64,000 bases of DNA, taken from positions 62,001 through 126,000 of the forward strand of contig WRIU01000007.1 in assembly GCA_009782565.1 (NCBI GenBank), given 5' to 3'. This DNA is from Betaproteobacteria bacterium. GTDB lineage: Bacteria > Pseudomonadota > Gammaproteobacteria > Burkholderiales > Rhodocyclaceae. Shown here piece by piece: positions 29,824 to 39,551 of this stretch (position 1 is its first letter; each line of letters opens with the position of its first letter). The translations under genes were made by a program, and so were the position numbers. The notes below the pieces were generated by a model. The model was not told where the DNA came from and did not search any database. It saw only the letters and a list, made by a program, of their open reading frames with translations.

Positions 29824-30981
29824 TTACTGGCGCGGCGCGCGCAGGCTACCGGCAACCATCCTGTATTCAAACAGGCGGCATTCCAGCGCACCGTTGAACA
29901 GCGGCGTGCGGCGGCTGGCCTTGAGGCCGATGGCGCGGGGCAGGTTCATGTCGGAAGAAAGAAAATGGCAGCGCCAGCCCGTCCAGCGTTGCTTGAGCGC
30001 GTCGCCGAGGCGGGGATAAAAGGCAGCGAGTTCTTCTGCCTCGCCCAGGCGCTCGCCGTAAGGCGGATTTGTCACCATGACCCCACCGGCTGCGGGCGGC
30101 AGGTATTCCAGCAGGTCGGCTTTCGTGAGGCCGACGCAGGTTTCCAACCCGGCGGCGGTAAGGTTTTCACGGGCGCGCCGCAGTTGGCTGCCCGCAATAT
30201 CCGAACCATGAATGGGCAAGGCGCGCATGGGTTTGCGCCGTGCTTCGGCGGCTTTGCGGATGGCGGCCCACGATTGGGCGTTGAAGCTGCATAAACGCTC
30301 GAATGCAAACTGCCGCCCCAGGCCGGGCGCGATGTCGAGCGCGATCTGTGCCGCTTCGATCAGGAAAGTCCCGCTGCCGCACATGGGATCGACCAGCGGT
30401 TCATCCATGTCCGCCCGCCAGCCGGACAGCCGCAGGATACCGGCGGCGAGGTTTTCCTTGAGCGGCGCTTCCACCGTACCCGGCTTGAAACCGCGCTTAT
30501 AGAGCGGCTCGCCCGAGGTATCGAGGTAGAGCGACACCGTATCGCGATCCAAAAACGCATGGATGCGTACCATCGGGCGCGCGGTATCGACACTGGGGCG
30601 GCTGCCGTGCACAGCGCGAAAGTGGTCGCATACGGCGTCCTTGATTCGCAGGGTGATGAATTCCAGGCTTTTCAGCGGCGAGTGGCGAGCCGTCACGAAG
30701 ACCCGAATGGTTTCATTCGGCGTAAACCACTTCGCCCAAGTCAGGCTGTGAGCGAGCTTGTAAATATCTGCCTCGCCGCGATAGCGTCCGTTGCCTACGC
30801 GCCACAATACACGGGTAGCAAGGCGGCTTTCAAGGTTGGCGCGCCAGCATGCGAGCCAATCGCCACGCCATTCGACGCCGCCCGGCACAGTGCGTGAATC
30901 GCTCGCCCCGAGCGCATTCAACTCTTCCGCGAGCAACCCTTCCAGTCCGCGCGGCACGGGAGAAAAGAAAGCCTCGCTCAT
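29824..30981 (-). CDS. rlmL: THUMP-domain class I RNA methyltransferase (RlmL-type)
   Basis: A 385-residue SAM-dependent RNA methyltransferase, similar to the N-terminal half of RlmL, which makes m2G2445 in 23S rRNA. The THUMP domain covers ~residues 45-155, and the methyltransferase domain has DPMCGSGTFLIEAA and the catalytic TNPPYGERLG. I chose ATG 30981 (MSEAFFSPVPRGLEGLL), where homology starts; the frame is open to 31146 but that part looks non-coding. Its stop is 2 bp from the pilU stop on the other strand. Confidence 0.9.
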   Translation of the reverse strand: MSEAFFSPVPRGLEGLLAEELNALGASDSRTVPGGVEWRGDWLACWRANLESRLATRVLWRVGNGRYRGEADIYKLAHSLTWAKWFTPNETIRVFVTARHSPLKSLEFITLRIKDAVCDHFRAVHGSRPSVDTARPMVRIHAFLDRDTVSLYLDTSGEPLYKRGFKPGTVEAPLKENLAAGILRLSGWRADMDEPLVDPMCGSGTFLIEAAQIALDIAPGLGRQFAFERLCSFNAQSWAAIRKAAEARRKPMRALPIHGSDIAGSQLRRARENLTAAGLETCVGLTKADLLEYLPPAAGGVMVTNPPYGERLGEAEELAAFYPRLGDALKQRWTGWRCHFLSSDMNLPRAIGLKASRRTPLFNGALECRLFEYRMVAGSLRAPRQ

Positions 30982-31387
30982 GGCCACGCCCGGAACGGCT
31001 TTACGTCCGCGAGTGCCGCGAGCAACGCCGATACGGGTATTTCGTTGGACATCCTGTACCAAAAAAGACACAGGGTTCTGGATGTTTTGTGCGACATGAC
31101 GATTCAGTGATTCCGACCAAGTCAGAAAAAGTCTTTCGACGCCCATCCTAACAGGACACGGAGTTCACGGCGAATCGGATGAAAAGCCTCGGCGATGCCG
31201 AACACCCGTCGAAGCAGATCCCTGCCCTGAAGGGCAAGGGTGCCTCAAAAGCCTGGAGAGCATCTACAAAAGCTTACATTTTGGTTACATCATGACAAAA
31301 TACCGCCTGTCTTGAGTGATATCGTTACCACGCATTTGAAATCCGCGCTTCGCGGAAATTCATGTAGTACCAACCAGGAGCACTATC
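30982..31387. other. Intergenic region between rRNA methyltransferase and RcnB-like genes
   Basis: About 400 bp holding the divergent promoters. A frame continuing upstream from the methyltransferase is not protein-like. An ATP-like AT-rich stretch (TTACATTTTGGTTACATCATGAC) near 31275-31297 is shown only as location; it could hold the promoter of the RcnB-like genes. No gene recognised. Confidence 0.4.
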
Positions 31388-32074
31388 ATGAAATATCGCA
31401 TCGCTTCATTGACTACCCTGCTGGCCATCGGCCTTTTCTCCAGCGCCTCGGTTCTGGCTGCCCCTCACGATCACGACAGAGGTAACGGCTATCGCTCGTC
31501 GTCCTCGCGTCCTTCCTCGCCACCTGCCCGCCAACTTCAGCGCTCAGCGCCGCCGTCTCGTGAGGTTCAGCGCTCCGCGCCACCTGCCCGCCAGCTTCAG
31601 CGCTCAGCGCCACCGTCTCGTGAGGTTCAGCGCTCCGCGCCGCCGTCTCGTGAGGTTCACCGCTCTGCGCCGCCGCCTCGCCAGGTTTACCGCTCCGCGC
31701 CGCCGCCTCGTGAGGTTCACCGCTCCGCACCGCCACCTCGTCAGGTTTACCGCTCCGCACCGCCACCTCGTCAGGTTTACCGCTCCGCGCCGCCGCCTCG
31801 CCATGTCCACTCCGCGCCGCCGCATCAATACCGCCATATGGCTCCTCTGTCGCGCAGAGCATATACCTCTCACCATCGGCCTGGACGTTCTTGGCAGATG
31901 GGTCGGGCATTGCCGCGCACGGTCGTCTATCACGAGGTTGTATCGCCGGATGTTTATTACTTAGCGCCTCCTCCCCGCAATCACCGCTATGTGCGCGTGG
32001 GTAACGACATCCTGCTGCTTGCGATCGGAACCGGCTTGATCGTCAACGCCCTGTACGACATCGGCAATTACTAG
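31388..32074 (+). CDS. RcnB-like periplasmic protein with a Pro-rich repeat domain
   Basis: A 228-residue exported protein. The signal peptide ends near residue 24 (SSASVLAAPHDHD). The middle is made of nine 10-residue repeats of RSAPPxRxVx type (about residues 52-141), encoded by 30-bp repeats. The C-terminal ~85 residues resemble the RcnB family (YYLAPPPRNHRYVRVGNDILLL ... LIVNALYDI). RcnB proteins influence nickel/cobalt homeostasis in E. coli; whether this one does is unknown. AGGAG precedes the ATG. A shorter paralogue follows 65 bp downstream. Confidence 0.8.
   Translation: MKYRIASLTTLLAIGLFSSASVLAAPHDHDRGNGYRSSSSRPSSPPARQLQRSAPPSREVQRSAPPARQLQRSAPPSREVQRSAPPSREVHRSAPPPRQVYRSAPPPREVHRSAPPPRQVYRSAPPPRQVYRSAPPPRHVHSAPPHQYRHMAPLSRRAYTSHHRPGRSWQMGRALPRTVVYHEVVSPDVYYLAPPPRNHRYVRVGNDILLLAIGTGLIVNALYDIGNY
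31541..31810 (+). repeat. Nine tandem 30-bp repeats inside the RcnB-like gene
   Basis: Units begin every 30 bp at 31541, 31571, 31601 and so on to 31781, each encoding RSAPP followed by five residues. A degenerate unit precedes at 31511. Alternating variants (SREVQ, ARQLQ, PRQVY, PREVH) suggest unequal crossing-over. Copy number could vary between strains. Confidence 0.9.
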
Positions 32075-32139
32075 TCACAAAACGTATCCAATCGTCCTAC
32101 ACATGTAGCACGGTAGTACATACAACCAGGAGCAATATC

Positions 32140-32571
32140 ATGAAATATCGCATCGTTTCACTGACCTCCCTGCTGACCATCAGCTTCCTCTCTGTTCCGG
32201 CTCTGGCTAACCCTCCCGGTCATCGTCCGCCGCCTCCGCCGCCGCCGCATCATGCTCCGCCACCGCCGCATTATGCGCCGCCGCCCCAGGTGCACCATGC
32301 CCCGCCGCCGCCTCAGTACCGCACAATGGCTCCCCTGTCGCGCAAGTCATATGCCTCTTACAACCGCAACAAGCGTCATGCTGGGCGCAGTTGGCGGATG
32401 GGGCAGAAATTGCCGCGCACGGCCGTTTATCAAGAGGTTTCAGCGCCGCAAACTTATTACCTGGCACCTCCCCCCCGCAATCACCGCTATGTGCGCGTGG
32501 GTAACGACATCCTGCTGCTCGCGATCGGGACCGGCTTGATCGTCAACGCCCTGTACGACATCGTCCACTGA
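32140..32571 (+). CDS. RcnB-like periplasmic protein, short paralogue
   Basis: A 143-residue paralogue of the preceding gene: same leader (MKYRIVSLTSLL), same C-terminal domain, but with a short Pro/His-rich spacer (HHAPPPPHYAPPPQVHH) in place of the 10-residue repeats. About 85 bp near the 3' ends (31980-32065 and 32479-32563) are almost identical, as are the ribosome-binding regions, pointing to a recent duplication or gene conversion. His-rich composition would allow metal binding; the role is unproven. Confidence 0.78.
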   Translation: MKYRIVSLTSLLTISFLSVPALANPPGHRPPPPPPPHHAPPPPHYAPPPQVHHAPPPPQYRTMAPLSRKSYASYNRNKRHAGRSWRMGQKLPRTAVYQEVSAPQTYYLAPPPRNHRYVRVGNDILLLAIGTGLIVNALYDIVH

Positions 32572-32713
32572 GCGTTTCATCCGGTGTTCCACATATGGCC
32601 GGGCTTCGTCCCGGCCGTTTTTTTTATTTTCGCCATCCCGGCCATCGAAGCCCGTCCGACGAGGCCGCGCGGGGTTTCCGTATGGGGGCAGGCAAGCCAC
32701 GATGGGCAAGCGT

Positions 32714-32787
32714 TGGAGCGGGTGAAGGGAATCGAACCCTCGTATGCAGCTTGGGAAGCTGCCGTTCTACCATTGAACTACACCCGC
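32714..32787 (-). tRNA. tRNA-Gly(CCC)
   Basis: A 74-nt tRNA gene with encoded CCA. The acceptor stem is GCGGGTG/CACCCGC, the anticodon stem is GCAGC/GCTGC with loop TTCCCAA (anticodon CCC), and the T-arm has GGTTCGATTCC. It lies between the RcnB-like gene and thiS, transcribed away from thiS. Confidence 0.95.
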
Positions 32788-32944
32788 TCTGAATCTTTGT
32801 TTGAAGGAAGGCGCAACCGTTCCCTGGGCGGGGATTGTAGCATCAACACCTTCGCGTTAACTGGACAAGCGTCTCGCCCGGAAACGGGCAAGAACTGTAT
32901 CATGGCAGACGAGCCGCCTATTCTACCGAAGCACTATCTGCCGC

Positions 32945-33148
32945 ATGATCCACATCACTGTCAACGGACAGCCCGAAACCCTGCCGACCGGCTCCAGCGT
33001 GTCAAGTCTGCTTGAACAGCGCGGGTTGTCAGGCGTGCGTCTGGCTGTTGAACGCAATGGCGAGATCGTGCCGCGCGCGCGCCACGCCGATACCCCGCTC
33101 GCCGAAAACGACACGCTGGAGATCGTCACGGCGGTGGGCGGCGGTTGA
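32945..33148 (+). CDS. thiS: Sulfur carrier protein ThiS
   Basis: A 67-residue ubiquitin-fold sulfur carrier for thiazole synthesis. It begins [18 protein letters not shown] and ends in the diglycine AVGGG that is adenylated and thiocarboxylated. It is followed by thiG, its direct partner, 26 bp downstream. thiC and thiD lie about 22 kb away. Confidence 0.94.
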   Translation: MIHITVNGQPETLPTGSSVSSLLEQRGLSGVRLAVERNGEIVPRARHADTPLAENDTLEIVTAVGGG

Positions 33149-33174
33149 CTTCCCCTTCGTTTTATTGACTCAAC

Positions 33175-33960
33175 ATGAACGATTTTCTGACAATCGCCGG
33201 TAAAAATTACACATCCCGCCTATTGGTTGGAACCGGCAAGTACCGGGACTTTGCCCAAACGCGCGCGGCAATTGACGCCAGCGGCGCGCAAATCGTCACC
33301 GTGGCAATCCGCCGCACCAACCTCGGCCAGGATCCGAATGAGCCCAACCTGCTCGACTTCCTGCCGCCGGAGCGTTTCACTATCCTGCCCAATACCGCCG
33401 GCTGCTTTACTGCCGATGATGCCGTTCGTACTCTGATGCTGGCGCGCGAACTGCTCGACGGCGCGGCGCTGGTCAAGCTAGAAGTGCTGGGCGATGCCCA
33501 ATCGCTTTACCCGAACATGCCCGAAACCTTGAAAGCCGCCGAAATTCTGGTCAAGGAAGGCTTTCAGGTCATGGTCTACTGCGCCGACGACCCCATTCAG
33601 GCAAAAATGCTCGAAGAACTCGGCTGCGCGGCAATCATGCCGCTGGCTTCCCTGATCGGCTCCGGCATGGGCATCCTCAATCCGTGGAACCTTGCCCTCA
33701 TCATCGAGCGGATCAGCGTACCCGTCATCGTCGATGCCGGGGTCGGCACGGCTTCCGACGCGGCCATCGCAATGGAACTGGGGTGCGATGGCGTGTTGAT
33801 GAATACTGCCATCGCCCACGCGAAAGACCCGTTGTGCATGGCGGGAGCGATGAAAAAGGCGGTCGAATCCGGGCGCGAAGCCTGGTTGGCTGGCCGGATG
33901 CCGAAAAAAACCTACCTTGCCGACCCTAGCTCTCCGCTTACGGGGCTGATCGGTTCATGA
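33175..33960 (+). CDS. thiG: Thiazole synthase ThiG
   Basis: A 261-residue TIM-barrel enzyme that joins deoxyxylulose phosphate, dehydroglycine and ThiS-thiocarboxylate sulfur into the thiamin thiazole. The Schiff-base lysine is in [10 protein letters not shown] near residue 103. The phosphate-binding [18 protein letters not shown] follows. The stop overlaps the start of trmB (ATGA), so the genes are probably coupled. Confidence 0.97.
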   Translation: MNDFLTIAGKNYTSRLLVGTGKYRDFAQTRAAIDASGAQIVTVAIRRTNLGQDPNEPNLLDFLPPERFTILPNTAGCFTADDAVRTLMLARELLDGAALVKLEVLGDAQSLYPNMPETLKAAEILVKEGFQVMVYCADDPIQAKMLEELGCAAIMPLASLIGSGMGILNPWNLALIIERISVPVIVDAGVGTASDAAIAMELGCDGVLMNTAIAHAKDPLCMAGAMKKAVESGREAWLAGRMPKKTYLADPSSPLTGLIGS

Positions 33961-34700
33961 ACGCGCCACTGCGCCACGCCATCGCGGACGTGGAAACGGA
34001 ACCCGGCTCCACGCTCCCGCCCGCGCGCCACTTCTCCAGCCGCTCGATCCGCAGTTTCGTGCTGCGCCAAGGGCGCATGTCGCCCGCGCAGCAGCGCCAT
34101 CTCGACGAAATGATGCCGAAAATCGGCATTCCGTATCGACCAGAACTGCTCGATCTCACGGCGGAATTCGGGCGCGTTGCGCCGAAAATCCTTGAAATAG
34201 GCTTTGGCATGGGCGAGACCACGGCGAAAATCGCCGCTGCCCACCCCGAAACCGATTACCTCGGAATCGAAGTGCATAGCCCTGGGGTTGGCGCGCTGTG
34301 CAAACTCGTCGATGAGGGAAACATTGCAAACCTGCGTATCATCCAGCACGACGCCGTCGAAGTATTGCGCGACATGATCCCGGACGGTACGCTGGCCGGG
34401 GTGTATGTGTTTTTCCCAGACCCTTGGCGTAAGGCGCGTCACACCAAGCGCCGCCTGATTCAGCCTGATTTCGTCGAGCTTGTCACGGCGAAGCTCTCTC
34501 CCGGCGGCATTCTCCACTGTGCGACCGACTGGGAAAACTACGCCGAATGGATGCTCGAAGTCCTCTCGGCGAGCGCGTTGGAAAACACCGCTGACGGTTT
34601 CGCGCCCCGGCCCGCGTACCGGCTGCCGACCAAATTCGAGAATCGCGGCCTACGCCTCGGGCACGGGGTATGGGACATCATTTTCCGGCGACCGCAGTAA
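33957..34700 (+). CDS. trmB: tRNA (guanine-N7-)-methyltransferase
   Basis: A 247-residue methyltransferase that makes m7G46 in tRNA variable loops. The SAM-binding motif is [11 protein letters not shown]. The catalytic and tRNA-binding region contains [17 protein letters not shown]. An N-terminal extension of ~45 residues with [17 protein letters not shown] is usual. It overlaps thiG by 4 bp and is followed by sppA. Confidence 0.96.
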   Translation: MNAPLRHAIADVETEPGSTLPPARHFSSRSIRSFVLRQGRMSPAQQRHLDEMMPKIGIPYRPELLDLTAEFGRVAPKILEIGFGMGETTAKIAAAHPETDYLGIEVHSPGVGALCKLVDEGNIANLRIIQHDAVEVLRDMIPDGTLAGVYVFFPDPWRKARHTKRRLIQPDFVELVTAKLSPGGILHCATDWENYAEWMLEVLSASALENTADGFAPRPAYRLPTKFENRGLRLGHGVWDIIFRRPQ

Positions 34701-34719
34701 AACCACGCAGAGACCCTCC

Positions 34720-36540
34720 ATGTTCAGATTCGTTTTCCGGTTGTTGCGCTATATCTGGTCTTTCGTCGACGGTACGCGCCGTATCGTCACGAACCTCATC
34801 CTGCTGGCTATCATCGTGGCGGTCATCGTTGCCATCGCGCATCCGGGGCCACCCGTGCCAGAGGGGGGCGCGGCGCTGCTCGTGCGGCCTACCGGCACTC
34901 TGGTCGAACAGGCAAGCTTCGACTCTTCCTTAAATTTTCTCTCTGGTGAGCAGCAGAAAGAGACGGTGCTGCCTGACCTGCTCGAAGCCATACACGCAGC
35001 CCGTAACGACGCGCGCATCAAACTGCTCGTGCTCGAAACCGACGGCATGGATGCCAGCGGTCTCGCCAAATTCAGCGAACTGCGCGCCGCCATCGCCAAT
35101 TTCAAGACTTCGGGCAAGCCGGTGCTGGCGCGGGGCGAACGTTTCAGCCAAGGCCAGTATTACCTGGCCTCCGTTGCCGATGAAGTGCATCTGGCGCCCG
35201 ACGGTCTCGTGCTCCTTCAAGGGCTGGCAAGATTCACCACGTATTTTCGCGGCGCGCTCGACAAGCTCGGCATCAAGGTGCACCTGTTCCGTGCCGGGGA
35301 ATACAAATCCTTCGCCGAGCCGTTTACCCGCAACGACATGTCGGAAGAGGACCGTGAGGCAAGCCGGACGCTTCTCACCGGGCTATGGAACCGCATCCGC
35401 GAAGAGATCAGCGCCGCACGTAAGCAGACGACGGCGCAACTCGATCTTTACGTCCTCAATTACCTCGACATGCACAAGGCTACCAAGGGCAATCGCGCCG
35501 CAGTTGCCCAAGCCGCCGGGCTCATCGACCACATTTCCACCCGCGACCAATGGCGGGCACGGGTCAAAGAACGTCTCGGCGGTCAGAACGCCGAAAACGA
35601 AAAGGGTTTCCGCCATATCAACGCCAATGCCTACCTCACCGCAGTCCGCCGTGCCCGCACCGAAAACCCCAACAAGATTGCCGTGCTGGTTGCCCAGGGA
35701 GCCATTGTCGACGGTGATCAGCCTCCGGGTGCCGTCGGTGGCGATAGCTTCGCCCGCCTGATCCGCGAAGCGCGCGAAAACAAGCAAGTCAAGGCGTTGG
35801 TCATCCGCATCGACAGCCCCGGCGGAAGTGCCTGGGCATCCGAGGTCATTCGCCGTGAACTCGAACTGACCCGGCAGGCCGGAAAGCCTGTCGTTGCTTC
35901 GATGAGTTCTCTTGCAGCTTCCGGCGGTTACTGGATTGCTGCGGGAACCGAAGAGATTTTTGCCGACCCCTTTACCCTGACCGGCTCGATCGGTGTTTTC
36001 GGCATGTTTCCCGAATTTTCCGAACCGCTCGGCACACTGGGGCTGAGTGTTGACGGCGTCGCTACCGCACCCCAGGCCGCTGCGCTCGACCCGCGCCGCC
36101 CGCTCGACCCCGTAACCGCCGAAGTCCTGCAACTGGATGTCGAGCACACCTATCGCCGTTTTCTCGAACTCGTTGCCGGGGCGCGCAAAATGGAACCCGA
36201 TGCCGTTGCCAAAGTCGCCAAAGGCCGGGTCTGGAGTGGTTGGGAGGCTGTTGACCTGGGGCTTGTCGACTACGTGGGAGGGCTCGATGCCGCATTGGTT
36301 TCCGCAGCCAGCCGCGCCAAGCTGAAGAACTATACTGTTACCTGGCCGACACAGAATGTCCCATTCATGCGCCTGTTGTTGCGGCAACTATTTTCCACAA
36401 ACGACAATGAAACCCTCGCCACTGCCGTCTCCTCCCCGGTCAGCGACATCGTCAGGCGCATGACCGCCGATTTCAGGTCATTGGCGCTCTGGAACGATCC
36501 TCGTCACATCTACACACATTGCCTGTGCGAAATACCTTGA
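34720..36540 (+). CDS. sppA: Signal peptide peptidase SppA, long (67 kDa-type) form
   Basis: A 606-residue membrane-bound serine protease (S49) that degrades released signal peptides. A single N-terminal membrane anchor (IVTNLILLAIIVAVIVAIAH) precedes two tandem S49 domains. In this long form the catalytic lysine is in the first domain (GEYKSFAEPF) and the nucleophilic serine in the second (SLAASGGYW). ATG 34720 was chosen because the anchor starts there. It is 20 bp after trmB. Confidence 0.94.
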   Translation: MFRFVFRLLRYIWSFVDGTRRIVTNLILLAIIVAVIVAIAHPGPPVPEGGAALLVRPTGTLVEQASFDSSLNFLSGEQQKETVLPDLLEAIHAARNDARIKLLVLETDGMDASGLAKFSELRAAIANFKTSGKPVLARGERFSQGQYYLASVADEVHLAPDGLVLLQGLARFTTYFRGALDKLGIKVHLFRAGEYKSFAEPFTRNDMSEEDREASRTLLTGLWNRIREEISAARKQTTAQLDLYVLNYLDMHKATKGNRAAVAQAAGLIDHISTRDQWRARVKERLGGQNAENEKGFRHINANAYLTAVRRARTENPNKIAVLVAQGAIVDGDQPPGAVGGDSFARLIREARENKQVKALVIRIDSPGGSAWASEVIRRELELTRQAGKPVVASMSSLAASGGYWIAAGTEEIFADPFTLTGSIGVFGMFPEFSEPLGTLGLSVDGVATAPQAAALDPRRPLDPVTAEVLQLDVEHTYRRFLELVAGARKMEPDAVAKVAKGRVWSGWEAVDLGLVDYVGGLDAALVSAASRAKLKNYTVTWPTQNVPFMRLLLRQLFSTNDNETLATAVSSPVSDIVRRMTADFRSLALWNDPRHIYTHCLCEIP

Positions 36541-36578
36541 ACCCAATACTGCCCTTGGAATCCCTGGCCGAAAGGCCG

Positions 36579-37445
36579 ATGGGACTCAAAGCCCTCCTGT
36601 TCGTCCTGGCTCTGCTTGCCTGGCCGCTTGCGGTCGCCCAGGATTTCAGTGCCAGAGAGTACCCGTTCTGGATTGAACAGATCAAATCCTCACAAAATAT
36701 CCGGTTCGTCGCCGTCAACAACAGTCCGGCAATACTGACCGTTTTTTTCGGAATAGCCGGGAACGATTTCAATTCGGACAAAGATCTGCCGGTGACGCTC
36801 ATCATCGACCCGCATTCCAGCCAGGACATCGTTCAGATTACCCAGGCAAGGCGTTGGGAATCCATCAATTCCAACTACCGCTACTCGTTCCAACCCGGCG
36901 ACGCTTTCATGCCGCCCGACAGAGATGCCCGTTACCAGCTACCGTTCCCAAAAGGGACGCCATTTCTCGTCGTGCAGGGTCCCGGCTCCGGGCTCGGTTC
37001 GCTCATCACCCACAACAACGACCACTCCCGCTATGCCTTTGACCTTGGCGTTCCCGAAGGTACGCCCGTTGCTGCGGCGCGCGAAGGCGTCGTGATCGAC
37101 GTAAAGGACAGCTTCACCGAAGGTCGCCCCGATCCCTCGTTCAGCAGCAAGGCTAACTATGTTGCCATCATGCACATCGACAGCAGCGTTGCCTACTATG
37201 TGCATCTCGCGCCCCGTAGCGCGCTCGTCCGACCCGGCCAGCAAGTATATGCTGGCGATGTCATCGCTTATTCCGGTAACACCGGGTTTTCCTACGGCCC
37301 GCATCTTCATTTCGACGTGCGGAGAGCAGCTATTTCGGAGAGGGGCGAGGTGGTTCACCTATCGGTTCCGGTGAACTTTTACCAGCGCGACGGGTATGGC
37401 GAACAAATTGTGCTCAGGGATGGTGAGATAGTCAGGACGCAGTAG
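36579..37445 (+). CDS. M23-family (LytM-type) peptidase
   Basis: A 288-residue exported peptidase. A signal peptide (LLFVLALLAWPLAVAQ) is followed by a beta-rich N-terminal domain and a LytM domain with the metal-binding pattern: H and D in NDHSRYAFDLGVPEGT, then HLHFD near the end (GFSYGPHLHFDV). It probably cleaves peptidoglycan cross-bridges, or activates amidases if degenerate. ATG 36579 was chosen because AAAGG precedes it and it gives a clean signal peptide; TTG 36519, overlapping sppA, is less likely. Confidence 0.87.
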   Translation: MGLKALLFVLALLAWPLAVAQDFSAREYPFWIEQIKSSQNIRFVAVNNSPAILTVFFGIAGNDFNSDKDLPVTLIIDPHSSQDIVQITQARRWESINSNYRYSFQPGDAFMPPDRDARYQLPFPKGTPFLVVQGPGSGLGSLITHNNDHSRYAFDLGVPEGTPVAAAREGVVIDVKDSFTEGRPDPSFSSKANYVAIMHIDSSVAYYVHLAPRSALVRPGQQVYAGDVIAYSGNTGFSYGPHLHFDVRRAAISERGEVVHLSVPVNFYQRDGYGEQIVLRDGEIVRTQ

Positions 37446-37481
37446 CGCGCCTTCTGTGTCTTGCACCACGCGGCTCACAAC

Positions 37482-38144
37482 TTAAGCTTGGCAATACTGT
37501 GTCATCCCAATCCAGTCCGGGCTGGTGATGATCCGGCGCATCACGCGCTGCACCATGACGACCATGCGCTCGCGGTCGATCGAGGGGTTGCGGATCGCGC
37601 GCACCATGAGGCCTTCAAACATTGAGGCGATGATTTCGACCATTGCGGCAAGCGTCTCCTCGTCGTCGTTATTGCCGCCCGCCTGACGCGCGAAGCGCAG
37701 GGTTTCGGTCAGGCTCGCCATGCAGGAGGAATCGGCTGCCTGCACGATGCGGGCTACTTCTGGATTACGTGCCGCCTCGGTGACGATTTCGAGCCTGAGC
37801 CCTGCCGAAAAGGGGTCCATCGTGTCTTTCACCCCGTCGGCGGATAGTTCGACTATCGTCTCGCGCACATCCTGGGACGCCCTCAACTCGGCCCAGACCG
37901 TCACCAAGCGCTCCAAGTCACGCTGCACGATGGCGGCGATGATGGCTTCCTTGTTCTCAAAATAGTGATAGATGTGTCCGGCGCTCATCCCCGCCAGCCG
38001 TGATATCCTGGAAATGCTCGCGCCATGAAACCCGTATGCGCGGAAACAATGTGCCGCAGCGTCAAGTATCTGGGTACGCCGGATTGCCGCGCGTGAGCAC
38101 TCGGCTAAGGCGGGAGACTCTGAAACGAAAGTATTCTCTGTCAT
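37482..38144 (-). CDS. TetR-family repressor of the RND efflux operon
   Basis: A 220-residue TetR/AcrR regulator. The N-terminal helix-turn-helix (ILDAAAHCFRAYGFHGASISRISRLAGMSAGHIYHYF, residues ~27-63, given here by position) is followed by an all-helical ligand domain with a hydrophobic pocket. It is divergent from the efflux operon, and two overlapping palindromes in the shared promoter region are likely operators. The ligand is unknown and may be a drug or a solvent. Confidence 0.9.
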   Translation of the reverse strand: MTENTFVSESPALAECSRAAIRRTQILDAAAHCFRAYGFHGASISRISRLAGMSAGHIYHYFENKEAIIAAIVQRDLERLVTVWAELRASQDVRETIVELSADGVKDTMDPFSAGLRLEIVTEAARNPEVARIVQAADSSCMASLTETLRFARQAGGNNDDEETLAAMVEIIASMFEGLMVRAIRNPSIDRERMVVMVQRVMRRIITSPDWIGMTQYCQA

Positions 38145-38233
38145 GATCGTTTCCCTGGCGTTTTATATAACTACGTTGCAATGTGGCAACTGATACGCGC
38201 CAAACTTGTTAACATTTTTATCTTAACATAGCA

Positions 38234-38267
38234 TAGAATGAACGCTCATTCTAGAACGGATGTTCTA
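38234..38267. promoter_or_regulatory. Overlapping palindromic operators for the TetR regulator
   Basis: TAGAATGA-ACGC-TCATTCTA (38234-38253, perfect 8-bp arms) overlaps TAGAAC-GGAT-GTTCTA (38252-38267). They lie between the divergent tetR and efflux genes, 48-81 bp before the adaptor start. Two overlapping palindromes fit a dimeric TetR protein repressing both directions. Confidence 0.7.
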
Positions 38268-38314
38268 TACTCCGTCCCACAAACGTTCCACCCCAATCTT
38301 CCGCGAGACTTCCC

Positions 38315-39538
38315 GTGAATATCCGTTTCCATCAGCCGGTTCTTCTTGCGACGGTGCTTGCCAGTACCCTGGTTTTCACCGCCTGCGATGAAAGCAAATC
38401 ATCCTCCGCGCCCGGAAAGGGTCCAGGTCCAGGCGCGGGCATGCCGCCCGCCCCTGCGGTCAGTGTCATCGTAACATCGACCGAATCGGCTCCCCTGGTT
38501 TCCGAACTGCCGGGGCGCACGACCCCGTTCATGGTGGCCGAGTTGCGCCCCCAGGTCACAGGCATCATCCAAAAGCGGCTCTTTACCGAGGGCAGCACGG
38601 TCACGGCAGGTCAGACTCTCTATCAGATTGACCCTTCGACCTATCAGGCTGCCTATGACAGCGCCGCCGCCAACAAGGCGCGGGCTGAAGCCAATCTCTA
38701 CAATGCCCGGCTGAAGGCGGAACGCTATGCCGAACTGGTCGGCATCGAAGCCGTCAGCAAACAGGCCAACGATGACGCCGCCGCCGCGCTCAAACAGGCC
38801 GAAGCCGACGTGGCCGCCGCCCGCGCGGCGCTCGACAAGGCTCGGATCGACCTCGACTTCACCCGCGTGAAGTCACCGATTCCCGGCCGTATCGGGCGCT
38901 CTTCGGTTACGCCGGGCGCGCTCGTTACTGCTAATCAGCCTGCCGCGCTCGCTACCGTGCAGCAACTCGACCCCATCTATGTCGACCTCACCCAATCGAG
39001 CGCCGAACTTCAGCGTATGCGCCGCGATGTCGCCTCTGGCAAGATTTCGCACACTGGCGAAGACATCCCTGTGCAACTCATCCTCGAAGACGGCGGCCTC
39101 TATGAAGAATCCGGCAAACTCGCTTTCTCCGAAGTCTCAGTCGACCCCGGAACCGGCAGCGTTACCCTGCGCGCCAGCTTCCCCAATCCGAACGGCACAT
39201 TGCTCCCCGGTATGTACGTGCGCGCCCGGTTGGTACAGGGACAGACCGAACAAGCCATCATGCTGCCGCATGCAGCGTTGAGCCACGACCAGCGCGGTAC
39301 TTCAATCGTGATGGTGGTCAACGCCGAAAGCGTGGTTGAAGCGCGCCCCGTACAAACCCGTGGCATACAGGGCGACAAGTGGGTCGTCATCGACGGGCTT
39401 GCCGTCGGCGAAAAGGTCATTGTCGAAGGGCTGCAAAAGGCGCGCCCAGGCCAACCCGTCCAGGCTCAGGCCGTCGGCGGCTCGCAAGACGCCGCTCCGG
39501 CGAAGTCCGTCGCCGCCTCTGCGCCCGGCGCAAACTGA
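38315..39538 (+). CDS. RND efflux periplasmic adaptor (AcrA/MexA type)
   Basis: A 407-residue membrane-fusion lipoprotein. The lipobox FTAC ([13 protein letters not shown]) follows a signal peptide. Lipoyl, coiled-coil hairpin ([19 protein letters not shown] region) and beta-barrel domains are recognisable in order. It starts at GTG 38315. First gene of the efflux operon; the pump gene begins 13 bp after its stop. The tail is Ala/Pro-rich. Confidence 0.94.
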   Translation: MNIRFHQPVLLATVLASTLVFTACDESKSSSAPGKGPGPGAGMPPAPAVSVIVTSTESAPLVSELPGRTTPFMVAELRPQVTGIIQKRLFTEGSTVTAGQTLYQIDPSTYQAAYDSAAANKARAEANLYNARLKAERYAELVGIEAVSKQANDDAAAALKQAEADVAAARAALDKARIDLDFTRVKSPIPGRIGRSSVTPGALVTANQPAALATVQQLDPIYVDLTQSSAELQRMRRDVASGKISHTGEDIPVQLILEDGGLYEESGKLAFSEVSVDPGTGSVTLRASFPNPNGTLLPGMYVRARLVQGQTEQAIMLPHAALSHDQRGTSIVMVVNAESVVEARPVQTRGIQGDKWVVIDGLAVGEKVIVEGLQKARPGQPVQAQAVGGSQDAAPAKSVAASAPGAN

Positions 39539-39551
39539 AGGATCGGCAATC

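Noticed and set aside
31541-31810. CRISPR-like regular repeats
   Set aside because: Repeats are directly adjacent without unique spacers and lie in frame within a protein gene.
31413-31933. Repeat-containing frames antisense to the RcnB-like gene
   Set aside because: The 30-bp repeats create open frames on both strands; the plus frame has a signal peptide, AGGAG and a family C-terminus.
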